This document shows positions 37,901 to 49,983 of a stretch of 64,000 bases of DNA, in pieces. Origin of the DNA: Osedax frankpressi (lineage: Eukaryota > Annelida > Polychaeta > Sabellida > Siboglinidae); the NCBI GenBank assembly GCA_964035775.1, contig OZ038312.1, positions 13,713,071 through 13,777,070 on the forward strand, given 5' to 3'. The first letter of the stretch is position 1. The number at the start of each line of letters is the position of its first letter. The translations under genes were made by a program, and so were the position numbers. The notes beneath the pieces were generated by a model, which was not told the DNA's origin, made no database searches, and worked only from the letters and a program-made list of their open reading frames with translations.

Positions 37901-40900
37901 AGATATAATGATGAGATATAATGATGAGATATAATGATGAGATATAATGATGAGATATAATGATGAGATATAATGATGAGATATAATGATGAGATATAAT
38001 GATGAGATATAATGATGAGATATAATGATGAGATATAATGATGAGATATAATGATGAGATATAATGATGAGAACCAGGAGGTATACAACAGCAGGTCTAT
38101 ATAGTTATGATATGTAGGAGGAGGAATTAAAAAGGAAATAGAGAAATATAAGTGGCTGGTGATAATTCTATTGTAGTCTGACTAGAGCAGGGAACAGAGC
38201 TCCCATTGTATAATTGAGAACAATAGGCCACTCGGAGAATTAGACATAGGTGATGTGTAGTTATCAGAAATAATCTGAACAGATCACAAGAGTACTGGGT
38301 ATCTACTTACCAGCTACTCCGTACCCACTTCGCATATAGATACACAAACTATGTATGTGTGTACATTTATAAAGAAATTCATTTTTATTTCTTCGTTACT
38401 GAGCCTAGATTTAAGGGTAGAATTATATAATACAGTGTAGGTGTAGGATTCTCTCCATTGTACCCGATCATAATGTAATGTTACAATAGTAATGTATACA
38501 ATCGGGATACGATGAGCATATACAATTAAAACAAGCATTATTGGCGGTTGAAATGAGCATTATTTACAGCTAAATCTAATATTTGCAGATAATAGTGAGT
38601 AAATATGAATAAGGAAGTAGTAGTAAGTAAATAGATATATAGAAGTAGTAGTAAGTAAATAGATATACAGAAGTAGTAGTAAGTAAATAGACATATAGAA
38701 GTAGTAGTAAGTAAATAGATGTATAGAAGTAGTAGTAAGTAAATAGATATACAGAAGTAGTAGTAAGTAAATAGACATATAGAAGTAGTAGTAAGTAAAT
38801 AGATGTATAGAAGTAGTAGTAAGTAAATAGACGTATAGAAGTAGTAGTAAGTAAATAGATATATAGAAGTAGTAGTAAGTAAATAGATATATAGAAGTAG
38901 TAGTAAGTAAATAGATATATAGAAGTAGTAGTAAGTAAATAGATGTATAGAAGTAGTAGTAAGTAAATAGACGTATAGAAGTAGTAGTAAGTAAATAGAT
39001 ATATAGAAGTAGTAGTAAGTAAATAGATGTATAGAAGTAGCAGTAAGTAAATAGACACCCAGAAGTAGTAGTAAGTAAATAGATATATAGAAGTAGTAGT
39101 AAGTAAATAGATGTATAGAAGTAGTAGTAAGTAAATAGATATATAGAAGTAGTAGTAAGTAAATAGACACCCAGAAGTAGTAGTAAGTAAATAGATGTAT
39201 AGAAGTAGTAGTAAGTAAATAGACGTATAGAAGTAGTAGTAAGTAAATAGATATATAGAAGTAGTAGTAAGTAAATAGATATATAGAAGTAGTAGTAAGT
39301 AAATAGACGTATAGAAGTAGTAGTAAGTAAATAGATATATAGAAGTAGTAGTAAGTAAATAGATGTATAGAAGTAGTAGTAAGTAAATAGACGTATAGAA
39401 GTAGTAGTAAGTAAATAGATATATAGAAGTAGTAGTAAGTAAATAGATGTATAGAAGTAGTAGTAAGTAAATAGACGTATAGAAGTAGTAGTAAGTAAAT
39501 AGACGTATAGAAGTAGTAGTAAGTAAATAGACGTATAGAAGTAGTAGTAAGTAAATAGATATATAGAAGTAGTAGTAAGTAAATAGATGTATAGAAGTAG
39601 TAGTAAGTAAATAGATATATAGAAGTAGTAGTAAGTAAATAGATGTATAGAAGTAGTAGTAAGTAAATAGACGTATAGAAGTAGTAGTAAGTAAATAGAC
39701 GTATAGAAGTAGTAGTAAGTAAATAGATGTATAGAAGTAGTAGTAAGTAAATAGACGTATAGAAGTAGTAGTAAGTAAATAGATATATAGAAGTAGTAGT
39801 AAGTAAATAGATATATAGAAGTAGTAGTAAGTAAATAGATATATAGAAGTAGTAGTAAGTAAATATATATATAGAAGTAGTAGTAAGTAAATAGATATAT
39901 AGAAGTAGTAGTAAGTAAATAGATATATAGAAGTAGTAGTAAGTATATATATATATAGAAGTAGTAGTAAGTAAATAGATGTATAGAAGTAGTAGTAAGT
40001 AAATAGATATATAGAAGTAGTAGTAAGTAAATAGATATATAGAAGTAGTAGTAAGTAAATAGACGTATAGAAGTAGTAGTAAGTAAATAGATATATAGAA
40101 GTAGTAGTAAGTAAATAGATGTATAGAAGTAGTAGTAAGTAAATAGATGTATAGAAGTAGTAGTAAGTAAATAGACATATAGAAGTAGTAGTAAGTAAAT
40201 AGATATATAGAAGTAGTAGTAAGTAAATAGATATATAGAAGTAGTAGTAAGTAAATAGATATATAGAAGTAGTAGTAAGTAAATAGACGTATAGAAGTAG
40301 TAGTAAGTAAATAGATATATAGAAGTAGTAGTAAGTAAATAGATGTATAGAAGTAGTAGTAAGTAAATAGATGTATAGAAGTAGTAGTAAGTAAATAGAC
40401 ATATAGAAGTAGTAGTAAGTAAATAGATATATAGAAGTAGTAGTAAGTAAATAGATATATAGAAGTAGTAGTAAGTAAATAGATACCCAGAAGTAGTAGT
40501 AAGTAGATAGATGTATAGAAGTAGTAGTAAGTAAATAGATATATAGAAGTAGTAGTAAGTAAATAGATATATAGAAGTAGTAGTAAGTAAATAGATGTAT
40601 AGAAGTAGTAGTAAGTAAATAGATGTATAGAAGTAGTAGTAAGTAAATAGACATATAGAAGTAGTAGTAAGTAAATAGATATATAGAAGTAGTAGTAAGT
40701 AAATAGATATATAGAAGTAGTAGTAAGTAAATAGATACCCAGAAGTAGTAGTAAGTAGATAGATGTATAGAAGTAGTAGTAAGTAAATAGATATATAGAA
40801 GTAGTAGTAAGTAAATAGATGTATAGAAGTAGTAGTAAGTAAATAGATGTACAGAAGTAGTAGTAAGTAAATAGATATATAGAAGTAGTAGTAAGTAAAT

Positions 40901-43900
40901 AGATGTACAGAAGTAGTAGTAAGTAAATAGATATATAGAAGTAGTAGTAAGTAAATAGACACCCAGAAGTAGTAGTAAGTAAATAGACGTATAGAAGTAG
41001 TAGTAAGTAAATAGATATATAGAAGTAGTAGTAAGTAAATAGACACCCAGAAGTAGTAGTAAGTAAATAGATATATAGAAGTAGTAGTAAGTAAATAGAT
41101 ATATAGAAGTAGTAGTAAGTAAATAGATACCCAGAAGTAGTAGTAAGTAGATAGATGTATAGAAGTAGTAGTAAGTAAATAGATATATAGAAGTAGTAGT
41201 AAGTAAATAGATGTATAGAAGTAGTAGTAAGTAAATAGATGTACAGAAGTAGTAGTAAGTAAATAGATATATAGAAGTAGTAGTAAGTAAATAGATGTAC
41301 AGAAGTAGTAGTAAGTAAATAGATATACAGAAGTAATAGTAAGTAAATAGATATATAGAAGTAGTAGTAAGTAAATAGACATATAGAAGTAGTAGTAAGT
41401 AAATAGATATATAGAAGTAGTAGTAAGTAAATAGACACCCAGAAGTAGTAGTAAGTATATATATATAGAAGTAGTAGTAAGTAAATAGACGTATAGAAGT
41501 AGTAGTAAGTAAATAGATATATAGAAGTAGTAGTAAGTAAATAGACACCCAGAAGTAGTAGTAAGTATATATATATAGAAGTAGTAGTAAGTAAATAGAA
41601 ATTTGAAATTTTGTACAAATTAAATCTTCACAAAGTAATACCTCGTATAACATTCACATTATGTCGAGTAATTTGCCTACTCTGGCTGCTTTAAACGCAT
41701 ACGATTACAAACTTTGAAGACATGAAAGGCCTGCATCTGGATACATGAGCTTTTATTAACGAGCAGAGACATCACGCATTTGATAATTCTATTGTAGTCT
41801 GACTAGAGCAGGGAACAGAGCTCCCATTGTATAATTGAGAACAATAGGCCACTCGGAGAATTAGACATAGGTGATGTGTAGTTATCAGAAATAATCTGAA
41901 CAGATCACAAGAGTACTGGGTATCTACTTACCAGCTACTCCGTACCCACTTCGCATATAGATACACAAACTATGTATGTGTGTACATTTATAAAGAAATT
42001 CATTTTTATTTCTTCGTTACTGAGCCTAGATTTAAGGGTAGAATTATATAATACAGTGTAGGTGTAGGATTCTCTCCATTGTACCCGATCATAATGTAAT
42101 GTTACAATAGTAATGTATACAATCGGGATACGATGAGCATATACAATTAAAACAAGCATTATTGGCGGTTGAAATGAGCATTATTTACAGCTAAATCTAA
42201 TATTTGCAGATAATAGTGAGTAAATATGAATAAGGAAGTAGTAGTAAGTAAATAGATATATAGAAGTAGTAGTAAGTAAATAGATATACAGAAGTAGTAG
42301 TAAGTAAATAGACATATAGAAGTAGTAGTAAGTAAATAGATGTATAGAAGTAGTAGTAAGTAAATAGATATACAGAAGTAGTAGTAAGTAAATAGACATA
42401 TAGAAGTAGTAGTAAGTAAATAGATGTATAGAAGTAGTAGTAAGTAAATAGACGTATAGAAGTAGTAGTAAGTAAATAGATATATAGAAGTAGTAGTAAG
42501 TAAATAGATATATAGAAGTAGTAGTAAGTAAATAGATATATAGAAGTAGTAGTAAGTAAATAGATGTATAGAAGTAGTAGTAAGTAAATAGACGTATAGA
42601 AGTAGTAGTAAGTAAATAGATATATAGAAGTAGTAGTAAGTAAATAGATGTATAGAAGTAGCAGTAAGTAAATAGACACCCAGAAGTAGTAGTAAGTAAA
42701 TAGATATATAGAAGTAGTAGTAAGTAAATAGATGTATAGAAGTAGTAGTAAGTAAATAGATATATAGAAGTAGTAGTAAGTAAATAGACACCCAGAAGTA
42801 GTAGTAAGTAAATAGATGTATAGAAGTAGTAGTAAGTAAATAGACGTATAGAAGTAGTAGTAAGTAAATAGATATATAGAAGTAGTAGTAAGTAAATAGA
42901 TATATAGAAGTAGTAGTAAGTAAATAGACGTATAGAAGTAGTAGTAAGTAAATAGATATATAGAAGTAGTAGTAAGTAAATAGATGTATAGAAGTAGTAG
43001 TAAGTAAATAGACGTATAGAAGTAGTAGTAAGTAAATAGATATATAGAAGTAGTAGTAAGTAAATAGATGTATAGAAGTAGTAGTAAGTAAATAGACGTA
43101 TAGAAGTAGTAGTAAGTAAATAGACGTATAGAAGTAGTAGTAAGTAAATAGACGTATAGAAGTAGTAGTAAGTAAATAGATATATAGAAGTAGTAGTAAG
43201 TAAATAGATGTATAGAAGTAGTAGTAAGTAAATAGATATATAGAAGTAGTAGTAAGTAAATAGATGTATAGAAGTAGTAGTAAGTAAATAGACGTATAGA
43301 AGTAGTAGTAAGTAAATAGACGTATAGAAGTAGTAGTAAGTAAATAGATGTATAGAAGTAGTAGTAAGTAAATAGACGTATAGAAGTAGTAGTAAGTAAA
43401 TAGATATATAGAAGTAGTAGTAAGTAAATAGATATATAGAAGTAGTAGTAAGTAAATAGATATATAGAAGTAGTAGTAAGTAAATATATATATAGAAGTA
43501 GTAGTAAGTAAATAGATATATAGAAGTAGTAGTAAGTAAATAGATATATAGAAGTAGTAGTAAGTATATATATATATAGAAGTAGTAGTAAGTAAATAGA
43601 TGTATAGAAGTAGTAGTAAGTAAATAGATATATAGAAGTAGTAGTAAGTAAATAGATATATAGAAGTAGTAGTAAGTAAATAGACGTATAGAAGTAGTAG
43701 TAAGTAAATAGATATATAGAAGTAGTAGTAAGTAAATAGATGTATAGAAGTAGTAGTAAGTAAATAGATGTATAGAAGTAGTAGTAAGTAAATAGACATA
43801 TAGAAGTAGTAGTAAGTAAATAGATATATAGAAGTAGTAGTAAGTAAATAGATATATAGAAGTAGTAGTAAGTAAATAGATATATAGAAGTAGTAGTAAG

Positions 43901-46501
43901 TAAATAGACGTATAGAAGTAGTAGTAAGTAAATAGATATATAGAAGTAGTAGTAAGTAAATAGATGTATAGAAGTAGTAGTAAGTAAATAGATGTATAGA
44001 AGTAGTAGTAAGTAAATAGACATATAGAAGTAGTAGTAAGTAAATAGATATATAGAAGTAGTAGTAAGTAAATAGATATATAGAAGTAGTAGTAAGTAAA
44101 TAGATACCCAGAAGTAGTAGTAAGTAGATAGATGTATAGAAGTAGTAGTAAGTAAATAGATATATAGAAGTAGTAGTAAGTAAATAGATATATAGAAGTA
44201 GTAGTAAGTAAATAGATGTATAGAAGTAGTAGTAAGTAAATAGATGTATAGAAGTAGTAGTAAGTAAATAGACATATAGAAGTAGTAGTAAGTAAATAGA
44301 TATATAGAAGTAGTAGTAAGTAAATAGATATATAGAAGTAGTAGTAAGTAAATAGATACCCAGAAGTAGTAGTAAGTAGATAGATGTATAGAAGTAGTAG
44401 TAAGTAAATAGATATATAGAAGTAGTAGTAAGTAAATAGATGTATAGAAGTAGTAGTAAGTAAATAGATGTACAGAAGTAGTAGTAAGTAAATAGATATA
44501 TAGAAGTAGTAGTAAGTAAATAGATGTACAGAAGTAGTAGTAAGTAAATAGATATATAGAAGTAGTAGTAAGTAAATAGACACCCAGAAGTAGTAGTAAG
44601 TAAATAGACGTATAGAAGTAGTAGTAAGTAAATAGATATATAGAAGTAGTAGTAAGTAAATAGACACCCAGAAGTAGTAGTAAGTAAATAGATATATAGA
44701 AGTAGTAGTAAGTAAATAGATATATAGAAGTAGTAGTAAGTAAATAGATACCCAGAAGTAGTAGTAAGTAGATAGATGTATAGAAGTAGTAGTAAGTAAA
44801 TAGATATATAGAAGTAGTAGTAAGTAAATAGATGTATAGAAGTAGTAGTAAGTAAATAGATGTACAGAAGTAGTAGTAAGTAAATAGATATATAGAAGTA
44901 GTAGTAAGTAAATAGATGTACAGAAGTAGTAGTAAGTAAATAGATATACAGAAGTAATAGTAAGTAAATAGATATATAGAAGTAGTAGTAAGTAAATAGA
45001 CATATAGAAGTAGTAGTAAGTAAATAGATATATAGAAGTAGTAGTAAGTAAATAGACACCCAGAAGTAGTAGTAAGTATATATATATAGAAGTAGTAGTA
45101 AGTAAATAGACGTATAGAAGTAGTAGTAAGTAAATAGATATATAGAAGTAGTAGTAAGTAAATAGACACCCAGAAGTAGTAGTAAGTATATATATATAGA
45201 AGTAGTAGTAAGTAAATAGAAATTTGAAATTTTGTACAAATTAAATCTTCACAAAGTAATACCTCGTATAACATTCACATTATGTCGAGTAATTTGCCTA
45301 CTCTGGCTGCTTTAAACGCATACGATTACAAACTTTGAAGACATGAAAGGCCTGCATCTGGATACATGAGCTTTTATTAACGAGCAGAGACATCACGCAT
45401 TTCAGATTGCAGTCGGAGCTTATATAACGTTTCATCATCGAGTAGTTCACAGGGTTCAACATCATGTCGGCCATCAGTCGCAGCGTCTAGTTTCAACAAA
45501 AGCATTTAGGTTGATATTCCAGATATTCCATACGAGATCGGTTGCATTCCATTTCTATTTCATTTCATTTGGGATTTCATTATCAAATCGTTAAGTTAAT
45601 ATTTCCTTTTCGGTAGAGAATATATATTTACTAAGTGGTAAGATTGAATACTTTAACTTGGAAAATCTCTATGTCAATATAACGAATTTTTAGTATAGAA
45701 TAACCCAGTATATTTGTACTCTATTAAGAATTGCGTATCGACTGCTATTTTTAAATAACTTTAAATATAATGTACGGATAAGCTCAGCCATCGCACCTGT
45801 CTCGTGGTGAAATAGTTGTCGAGGTAGAGCAGTCGTTCGAACTGGTCCATGAGGTCGTCGTAGGCTTCGTCGGTGTAGGCGCCGACGAGTTTATCGTGTC
45901 GCGTGAACAGGTCGCGCAGGGTCATGTAGGCGTCGCTGGCCAACTCGAAGGCGGTACGCGCCGCCAGACCGAACACTCGGTGCAACCGGTCTCCGGCGTA
46001 CAGAAGTTGTTTGGCGGGAGCCGGGAACTCGATGCACCGCCGGATAACGATTCCGTAGGTCAGAGCGTCGCTGGGTTCGGCGTTCGTGTAGATGTCGAGG
46101 AGGGTGCCGAGCATTCCGCTGCGTACCACGTACTGCAGGAACCTATCGTCGGACGACCTCAACAGGTGGGAAAATAGTTCGGTGACGGCGACGCGAGCGC
46201 CTACCGTCAACCGCGGCACCAATTCGAATAATACGCCGAACAGGTTGTCGGTGTAAGCGAGATTAGTCGCGGTTTCGAAGATTTTCGCTGGGTCGGCGCA
46301 TTCTGCGATGCGCCGACGCAGATTACATAATGACGTAGAAATGTCGTGGATAAGTTTGTTGCAGTCGTTTTCGCTGGATGAATCTCTTTTGCCGAGAGTA
46401 TCCGTCTTCTGACTGTTATCACCTGTTCTCTCTAAATATTTCACTAAGAGCTTCATAAGTTGCTCTACCATATCTGTTTTTTTACTCCGCAATAAACTCA
46501 T
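34765..46501 (-). CDS. CAB39: MO25 / calcium-binding protein 39, complete in three exons
   Basis: MO25 is a helical-repeat scaffold that binds the STRAD pseudokinase and activates LKB1, and also stimulates MST/OSR1-type kinases. Minus-strand exons 45797-46501, 45334-45486 and 34765-34926 join in phase 0 to give 339 codons plus TGA; human MO25alpha has 341 residues. Matches to the human protein recur along the whole length: IASDAFATFKDLLTRH corresponds to LASDAYMTLRDLFTRH, AFHVFKVFVANPNKT to AFHVFK-IFIANPNQT, and EKTYLVKQI to ERTYVLQRI. The C-terminus stops just after this helix, so the final 8-10 residues of the human tail are missing. Intron 1 is 310 bases; intron 2 is 10,407 bases and mostly satellite. 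GC-rich exon 1 contrasts with the flanks. Confidence 0.96.
34927..36539. other. MO25 intron 2, unique AT-rich part with small duplications
   Basis: No exon-like island was seen. A block of about 75 bases (36248-36316, containing ctaaatatctaaaagaat and gaatacagtggaatgtgag) recurs at 36437-36510. Between the two copies lies a short 23-bp array at 36340-36447 (core atacattatagtctgcata, about five copies). Confidence 0.6.
36340..36447. repeat. 23-bp short tandem array
   Basis: About five copies of a 23-base unit with core catatacattatagtctgca, lying between two copies of a 75-base direct repeat in MO25 intron 2. Confidence 0.9.
36544..38070. repeat. 13-bp tandem array, unit gagatataatgat
   Basis: About 117 copies in MO25 intron 2. 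Blocks of the variant gagatacaatgat occur at about 36684-36745 and 37095-37290, and there are a few agtgat and agaagag variants. Minus frames stay open for up to 522 codons because the unit lacks stops on that strand; these are artefacts. Confidence 0.97.
38161..41781. repeat. 3621-bp tandem duplication, copy 1
   Basis: Direct duplicate of 41782-45402, offset by exactly 3621 bases, and apparently identical wherever compared, including the order of variants in the internal array. It comprises about 460 bases of unique sequence, the 28-bp array, and a tail that ends with a copy of the last 69 coding bases of MO25 exon 2 (41713-41781). That partial exon keeps its donor but has no acceptor. The junction shows only a single shared T. 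Confidence 0.95.
38621..41598. repeat. 28-bp minisatellite, array 1
   Basis: About 106 copies of a 28-base unit with the constant part agaagtagtagtaagtaaat followed by an 8-base variable part (agatatat, agatgtat, agacgtat, agacaccc and others). The minus strand of the unit has no stop in any frame, so three overlapping frames of about 1000 codons appear; they are not genes. Confidence 0.97.
41782..45402. repeat. 3621-bp tandem duplication, copy 2
   Basis: The promoter-proximal copy of the duplication; its end at 45402 lies inside MO25 exon 2. Because the copy nearest exon 2 keeps the intact exon and donor, MO25 splicing is probably undisturbed. Either a very recent event or an assembly duplication. 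Confidence 0.95.
42242..45219. repeat. 28-bp minisatellite, array 2
   Basis: Second copy of the 28-bp array, with the same order of variant units as array 1. Confidence 0.97.
45334..45486 (-). CDS. CAB39: MO25 exon 2
   Basis: 153 nt, 51 codons, from an acceptor ctag to a donor aaa/GTTTGT. Reads TLRLMADMMLNPVNYSMMK, YISSDCNLKCVMSLL and AFHVFK, matching human [20 protein letters not shown] and LMMNLLRDKS..AFHVFK. Its last 69 bases (45334-45402) belong to the tandem duplication and are repeated at 41713-41781. Confidence 0.95.
45797..46501 (-). CDS. CAB39: MO25 exon 1
   Basis: 705 nt, 235 codons, from ATG at 46501 to a donor cag/GTGCGA. Reads MSLLRSKKTDMVEQLMK at the start and ends LLYLDNYFTTRQ, like human LLHSENYVTKRQ. 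The open frame runs a few codons into the intron, so the real exon end was set by the splice site and by phase with exon 2. Confidence 0.96.
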
Positions 46502-47059
46502 TATAAAATATGTCTAAATTCAAATTATTTTCCTATTAATTTGTATCTAACTATTATTTACCTAGGAGTTGCGATTCACAGGTAATACCTGAGATATTCT
46601 GCATATTTAGATCATTCAGTTAATTCCTTTTGAATGATTCTAGAACTGATTTAACATTATAATTACTATATAATGATTATATATGAAACCGGAATTAAGT
46701 TTGATTATTGTGTAAACAACTAAAGCATTACTTGTTTAATTTGGAGAATGCATTCTAAACTTTGATATTTTACATATTATTTCAGTGGAAAATAATGACC
46801 TCTGACCTATGACTTATAAACTCTTATAAACTTCAATAGGTATTTTTTAATTGTTAATTTAATTTTAAGTTTTCAATCTATATATGGTTAGAATAAGCAT
46901 ATAAATTAAACGTTTAATTTATATATTTTAAATTATTTATATTTATGAATTATACTGATAATTAGATTAATATATGCATATATATACTGTAATAATATAT
47001 TGATAATAAATATAGTTATACTAATGATTTAAGACTGTATTAACGTATTAATAACTCGT
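46502..47059. promoter_or_regulatory. Possible divergent promoter region
   Basis: 558 bases between the MO25 start codon (minus) and a candidate plus-strand first exon. AT-rich; no clear core promoter element was recognised. Confidence 0.3.
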
Positions 47060-47122
47060 ATGGCGGTTAGTGAACATCTACTGTATGGTCGAGTATTTTT
47101 AGATCACGATAAAAAACGACCG
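47060..47122 (+). CDS. Candidate first coding exon, family unknown
   Basis: ATG followed by 20 codons, MAVSEHLLYGRVFLDHDKK then RP, ending at a donor ccg/GTGAAT. A phase-0 continuation (VLITHMLLKYRIGHG) follows an acceptor tcttgcag at 47179. It could be the start of the plus-strand gene at 49984-52116 or of another transcript. I recognise no family. Confidence 0.35.
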
Positions 47123-47229
47123 GTGAATATAATAATTATAATATAATAATTTAAAAAAATACTTTTATTATCTTGCAGGTGTTAATTACCCATATGTTAC
47201 TAAAATATAGAATTGGTCATGGTATCAAG

Positions 47230-49983
47230 ATATCATGGTAATCTTGGAGAGTAGTATGTTTTTTTATTGATATGAAATCTATTATTTTTATATATGTCAA
47301 TAAAATTTATGGTTGAGTATATGAAATATGCGAATTGAACACATTTATGGAAGTCGATACGCAATCAGACTATGAAATATTTATAGGTAATTTGTATTTA
47401 TATGCGGATGTGTCATCATCCTTAATATGGTGAATTCACGTATTTCATATATTCAAACCTCAAATAATATTCACTTATATAAGAATAAATATTTCATTTT
47501 ATTAAAAAAATATAATACTCTAATAATTTTCATAAAAATAGTGATTCATAATACAATCTTTCATCAAAATCTTGCAATTCTATTCTGTGATTGTGGGCAT
47601 GGTTAATATTTACGTGTTTTCATCGGGTCTTCGTGATTTCATGTAGTTATTGATAGTCAATAATTCAACTTTATTTATTTTTCGCAAGCCAAAACTCTGC
47701 AATCAGTTACTAATTCAGTGAAACAGTCAAACCCATTATATACTCTAGGTAAAATTCACAGGTATCCAATAAATAGCTTGTAAATAGCGATAATATAAAA
47801 TAATTGTAAGTGTATCCTCTAGTCTATTGGGATAAATATTAATTATATTTATATGTTGGACTTATACATATTATATATTGCAAATTTTAAATAATTTATA
47901 TCGGCATATATTTCATGTAATGTACACTATATTTAGTTATTTTGGCCTGCAATAAAAGAATGGTATGATTTAATAGTTTATAGTATGTGAGGACAAATAT
48001 GATTAATAAATTTACTGACAACGGCCAAGTCTATATCAGCCAATCATGCGATGTGTAATCATAAGTTACGCTAAATTGATTGAGACTACGGATAAATACC
48101 ATATTAAGAAATTGTAAGTACGTAGTCGTTGTTTTGGAAATGTTTGTTCCGTCGCCGATATTTACAATTTTACTCAATCACTACTATTCAATATTGTATG
48201 GCAATTTTCTAAAGAAAAGCCTTAAAACCTTAAGCCGTTAGCCAGAAACGAAGTATGAAATTCCTACACTTCTTCATATAACTATTCTAGGCGTTCTAGG
48301 CCTCCTAGACATCATCTCGATATTATTCAACAAACGCGTATTGATATCATCTTATTAAAACTTACGACGTAGTATGTCTTGCGTATATAGATACATTAAT
48401 TTGTATTCATCTCTAGAATATGGAACGATGATCAAATTATTTATATTATCACTGATATTGATAACATTCTGGAATCAGTATTATATTTATATTTAAACAC
48501 TTGTAACAACTATATCACTGAGATCCACAAACCCTCTTCGGTGCATTCGTCTCATGCAAAATAAGCGAAATTGAATTGTTGATTAGATCCATAATTAAGC
48601 AATTATGTATTTACACTTTATTAATAATAACAACAATAACATATATTAATATATGCATTATTCTGTATACATATATTATTTATGTATAATGTGCATTGTA
48701 CGTATACCGCAGACTAATTTAGATTATATATTATTGTAATTATTAGAAATCGCTCAACCGTGAAATCTATCGATCTATCTCGGATGCTACGCCCACAACT
48801 CAATTATAGGTGTCTTATAATTGTTCAAAATAAGCTTTACATGTAAAAGAGTGAACTAAATATAAATAAACGAGATCGCAAATAAAAGTGAAATTTCAAT
48901 ACTAGATCACTACGATGTTGATCATTATGAATTAATAAGTACCTAGAATTGTATTGTAATTATTAATTTTTATATTCAGATTATGTAATCTCTGTAATTT
49001 CCAACAGGCCATTTGTGATAATTGTGCTATGATTTGCTATATTGAAAGATGTTATCAATATTTTACAGTATTGTATTTAATAATTATTGTAATAATTTGG
49101 GCCATTTAAGAATGTTCTATTTTCTAGATTGTTATTATTGAATTAATTCTTCCTTTGATTGTATCATTTGCCCTATAATAATGAAACTGATACAGCTAGT
49201 AAAATAAATATATTACATTTGAATAAGAGTATTTTTCATTCTAGTCTGTTTTACTCGTATACTTTACTTTATATCTACTGTTGATATTGCTTTTGATTAT
49301 GCTCACTTTCGATTGTTTATTTATATTTTATCATGGTCCTTTTGCATCTAATTCCATGCTAATCGTTATTACAACTAATAATTTAATGTAATAATCTTCT
49401 GCATGATTATTACTAATGTTACTTTAAATAATATAATATTACTTAATAAATATCAAGTTGAATGTACAGCGTTGACTATATACTGTACAGTGTACGGTGT
49501 ACACTGTACACTATATATCAAAGCAGAAATATATATGAATTGTGAAAACTCTATATGTGCGTATTTAATTTTAATGATTTACATTAAATAATATAGATTA
49601 TTTATAGTTTGTATTTTAATTTCAATTTTCCACTCGGAGTTTATTTTTAAATTTACAATAAAAACTTTATTTATATATTTAATTATTTTTATAAAATACA
49701 TTTTCAGTACTCTGTCTTTGAACATGGGATTAAAGGTTATTATAATTCAAAATACAATTAAGTAAATATTAATATCAAGATTTAATACCTCAATATAACA
49801 AAACTTTCATTGCCAGGAATTTTTTACCCGTAAGAAGAAAATATTGAAATAGTTTGTATAGAACACTGTCTTAAAAATGCTTAAATAATATAGATTAGTA
49901 TAGAAAATAATGATTAAATTGAATTAATAATCGAACCATTAATTATTTTTGTTGATATATACAATATTGCTTGCTCGCTACAG
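47230..49983. other. AT-rich stretch, no gene seen
   Basis: No exon-like island. It contains one copy of the palindromic tgtacagtgtac-type motif at about 49483-49512. Confidence 0.4.

Noticed and set aside
36455-38088. Open frames of 247-522 codons of HHYISSLYLII type
   Set aside because: Translation of the 13-bp satellite in three frames, without any non-repeat domain.
38314-38538. 74-codon frame present in both duplication copies
   Set aside because: Lies inside MO25 intron 2 with no recognisable domain; its duplication follows from the 3621-bp event.
38538-45274. Six overlapping open frames of 940-1026 codons (LLTTTSIYLFTYYYF-type)
   Set aside because: They follow the 28-bp satellite, whose minus strand lacks stops in all frames; identical pairs simply reflect the 3621-bp duplication.
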